Below are positions 61,301 to 64,000 of a stretch of DNA of 64,000 nt, in pieces; the first letter of the stretch is position 1, and each line of letters starts with the position of its first letter. Under the pieces are notes generated by a model. That model was not told where the DNA came from and ran no database searches. It was given only the letters and a program-made list of their open reading frames with translations. A program made the translations under genes and the position numbers. This DNA comes from Apostichopus japonicus (Eukaryota; Echinodermata; Holothuroidea; Aspidochirotida; Stichopodidae): the NCBI RefSeq assembly GCF_037975245.1, contig NC_092578.1, positions 19,794,821-19,858,820 of the forward strand, given 5' to 3'.

Positions 61301-63625
61301 TCATAATCATGCATGGACCTCAAACAATAGGTTAAATCTGCTGATCATAAACATGCATAGACTTCAAACAATAGGTTAATTCTGCAGATCATAATGATGC
61401 ATGGACCTCAAACAATAGGTTAAATCTGCTGATCATAAACATGCATAGACCTCAAACAATAGGTTAATGCTACTGATCATCAACATGCATAGACTTCAAA
61501 CAATAGGTTAATTCTGCTGATCATAAACATGCATGGACCTCAACCAATAGGTGAAATCTGCTGATCATAAACATGCATAGACCTCAAACAATAGGTTATA
61601 TCTGCTGATCATAATCATGCATGGACCTCAAACAATAGGTTAAATCTGCTGATCATCAACATGCATAGACCTCAAACAATAGGTTAAATCTGCTGATCAT
61701 AAACATGCATATACCTCAAACAATAGGTTAAATCTGCTGATCATAATCATGCATGGACCTCAAACAATAGGTTAAATCTGCTGATCATAAAAATGCATAG
61801 ACTTCAAACAATAGGTTAAATCCGCTGATCGTAAACATGCATGGACCTCAAACAATAGGTTATATCTGCTGATCATAAACATGCATATACCTCAAACAAA
61901 AGGTTAAATCTGCTGATCATAAACATGCATGGACCTCAAACAATAGGTTATATCTGCTGATCGTAAACATGCATAGACCTCAAAAAATAGGTTATATCTG
62001 CTGATCATAATAATGCATGGACCTCAAACAATAGGTTAAATCTGCTGATCGTAAACATGCATAGACCTCAAACAATAGGTTAATGCTACTGATCATAAAC
62101 ATGCATAGACTTCAAACAATAGGTTAATTCTGCTGATCATAAACATGCATGGACCTCAACCAATAGGTTAAATCTGCTGATCATAAACATGCATAGACCT
62201 CAAACAATAGGTTATATCTGCTGATCATAATCATGCATGGACCTCAAACAATAGGTTAAATCTGCTGATCATAAAAATGCATAGACTTCAAACAATAGGT
62301 TATATCTGCTGATCATAAACATGCATAGTCTTCAAACAATAGGTTATATCTGCTGATCATAAACATGCATATACCTCAAACAAAAGGTTAAATCTGCTGA
62401 TCATAAACATGCATAGACCTCAAACAATAGGTTATATCTGCTGATCATAATCATGCATGGACCTCAAACAATAGGTTAAATCTGCTGATCATAAAAATGC
62501 ATAGACTTCAAACAATAGGTTAAATCTGCTGATCATAAAAATGCATAGACTTCAAACAATAGGTTAAATCTGCTGATCATAAACATGCATAGACCTCAAA
62601 CAATAGGTTATATCTGCTGATCATAAAAATGCATAGACTTCAAACAATAGGTTAAATCTGCTGATCATAAACATGCATATACCTCAAACAAAAGGTTAAA
62701 TCTGCTGATCATAAACATGCATAGACCTCAAACAATAGGTTAAATCTGCTGATCATAATCATGCATGGACCTCAAACAATAGGTTAAATCTGCTGATCAT
62801 AAAAATGCATAGACTTCAAACAATAGGTTAAATCTGCTGATCATAAAAATGCATAGACTTCAAACAATAGGTTATATCTGCTGATCATAAACATGCATAG
62901 ACCTCAAACAAAAGGTTAAATCTGCTGATCATAAACATGCATATACCTCAAACAATAGGTTATATCTGCTGATCATAATCATGCATGGACCTCAAACAAT
63001 AGGTTAAATCTGCTGATCATAAAAATGCATAGACTTCAAACAATAGGTTAAATCCGCTGATCGTAAACATGCATGGACCTCAAACAATAGGTTATATCTG
63101 CTGATCATAAACATGCATATACCTCAAACAATAGGTTAAATCTGCTGATCATAAACATGCATATACCTCAAACAATAGGTTAAATCTGCTGATCATAAAC
63201 ATGCATGGACCTCAAACAATAGGTTAAATCTGCTGATCGTAAACATGCATAGACCTCAAAAAATAGGTTATATCTGCTGATCATAAACATGCATAGACCT
63301 CAAACAATAGGTTAAATCTGCTGATCGTAAACATGCATAGACCTCAAACAATAGGTTAATGCTACTGATCATAAACATGCATAGACTTCAAACAATAGGT
63401 TAATTCTGCTGATCATCAACATGCATGGACCTCAAACAATAGGTTATATCTGCTGATCATAAACATGCATAGACCTCAAACAATAGGTTAAATCTGCTGA
63501 TCATTTACATGCATGGACCATAAACAATAGGTTTAATCTGCTGATCATAAACATGCATGGACCTCAAACAATAGGTTATATCTGCTAATCATAAACATGC
63601 ATGGACCATATAAACAATTGGTTAT
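43375..63625. repeat. 44-bp satellite array, about 20.2 kb and 460 copies
   Basis: One continuous array of a 44-bp unit: GGTTAAATCTGCTGATCATA, then AACATGCATRGACCTCAAAC, then AATA. It carries two 6-bp palindromes per unit, TGATCA and ATGCAT. Common variants are GATCGTAAAC, GATTATAATC, ATCAAC and ATGCATRTACC, with the R position G or A. Blocks of variants recur at spacings that are exact multiples of 44 bp (6,644 or 6,688, 2,200, 748 and 1,232 bp). No reading frame, promoter or other insert interrupts it. It lies in the intron between TM4 and the missing TM5 exon. The last units near 63580-63625 are diverged. Confidence 0.98.
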
Positions 63626-64000
63626 TGATGAAGATGTATTGACCACAAACAGTTGGGACATTCAGCTGTTAACAAACATCTTTGGATCACACACACTGGG
63701 GAAGGTCGTCTTTTTATGGCCATCAGTGGATTACTAAGTTCAGGCAGGTTCTTTATCTGTGTAAAAGTAAGTTGGCCTGACGTTTCGATCCTAGCAGGAT
63801 CTTCTTCAGAGGCTAAATGACAAGTTACAGTAACAGAGGGGACAAAAACACGCACAGAATACAGACAGGTTAATGAGCATGGTGAACACAATGAGATGGA
63901 TGAAATGGGATTAAAAGTAGACAATGGATGGTGAAATGAAAGCAACAGGGGAAGAGGAGAGGAAGGAGATAAACTGTGGAGGGACAAAGAGAGGATTAAA
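63626..64000 (-). mobile_element. Dispersed-repeat fragment with a hammerhead-like motif
   Basis: Past the satellite, the minus strand reads CTGAAGA (63803-63809), a GATCC-TGCTA-GGATC hairpin (63787-63801) and GAAACGTC (63779-63786). This order resembles the CUGANGA, stem II and GAAA core of hammerhead ribozymes, which are known from terminal repeats of Penelope-like elements. An extra base beside the hairpin and a poor stem III make function uncertain. The rest, up to 64000, is a pyrimidine-rich minus-strand tract. The 121-residue frame here looks like repeat translation, not a gene. Confidence 0.4.

Noticed and set aside
43375-63625. CRISPR-like appearance of the 44-bp array
   Set aside because: Units abut without unique spacers, variation is by point changes, there are no cas genes, and the context is a spliced animal gene.
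63622-63987. 121-codon minus-strand frame at the window end
   Set aside because: Low-complexity Ser/Pro/Leu start and a segment typical of translated dispersed repeats (EEDPARIETS); it overlaps the hammerhead-like motif.

Overview
The window is animal nuclear DNA: AT-rich, with long introns, GT-AG splice sites, an intact BEL/Pao retrotransposon, a hAT-type MITE and very large tandem arrays. The main gene is a multidomain adhesion GPCR of a kind common in invertebrate deuterostomes. A marine invertebrate, possibly an echinoderm, fits best, but the species cannot be fixed from sequence alone.

Almost the whole window is one plus-strand gene. I assembled 17 exons (485 to 43185) by reading frame, splice signals and intron phase; every junction keeps the frame and gives about 1,097 residues. 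In order they encode a signal peptide, an LDL-receptor class A module, an Ig domain split over two exons, a Cys-containing region of about 206 residues that I do not recognise, a second Ig domain, a SEA domain with a GSVVV self-cleavage motif, a Cys-containing HRM-like linker, a GAIN domain, a GPS with an intact HLT cleavage site, and TM1 to TM4. The exons for TM5 to TM7 and the cytoplasmic tail are not in the window and should lie beyond position 64000. The domain content recalls the ADGRF (GPR116/Ig-Hepta) group.

The introns hold everything else. Intron 2 carries a 384-bp hAT-type MITE with a perfect 8-bp target duplication. Intron 3, which divides the first Ig domain, carries a complete 8-kb BEL/Pao element in antisense orientation with 5-bp target duplications and near-identical LTRs. 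Intron 5 carries 6.3 kb of a 56-bp minisatellite with an internal 2,104-bp duplication. Intron 11 carries a 5.4-kb terminal-inverted-repeat element whose two ends are mirror-image minisatellites and whose interior holds a decayed, spliced BEN-like gene. Intron 14 holds a 23-bp array, intron 15 a palindromic array, and intron 17 about 20.2 kb (roughly 460 copies) of a 44-bp satellite with nested higher-order duplications.

The points most worth following up are the unclassified domain and a possible soluble isoform that ends just after it; the shared core motif in the 56-, 44- and 23-bp arrays; the BEN-bearing transposon; and the tandemly duplicated exon edges at two splice sites.
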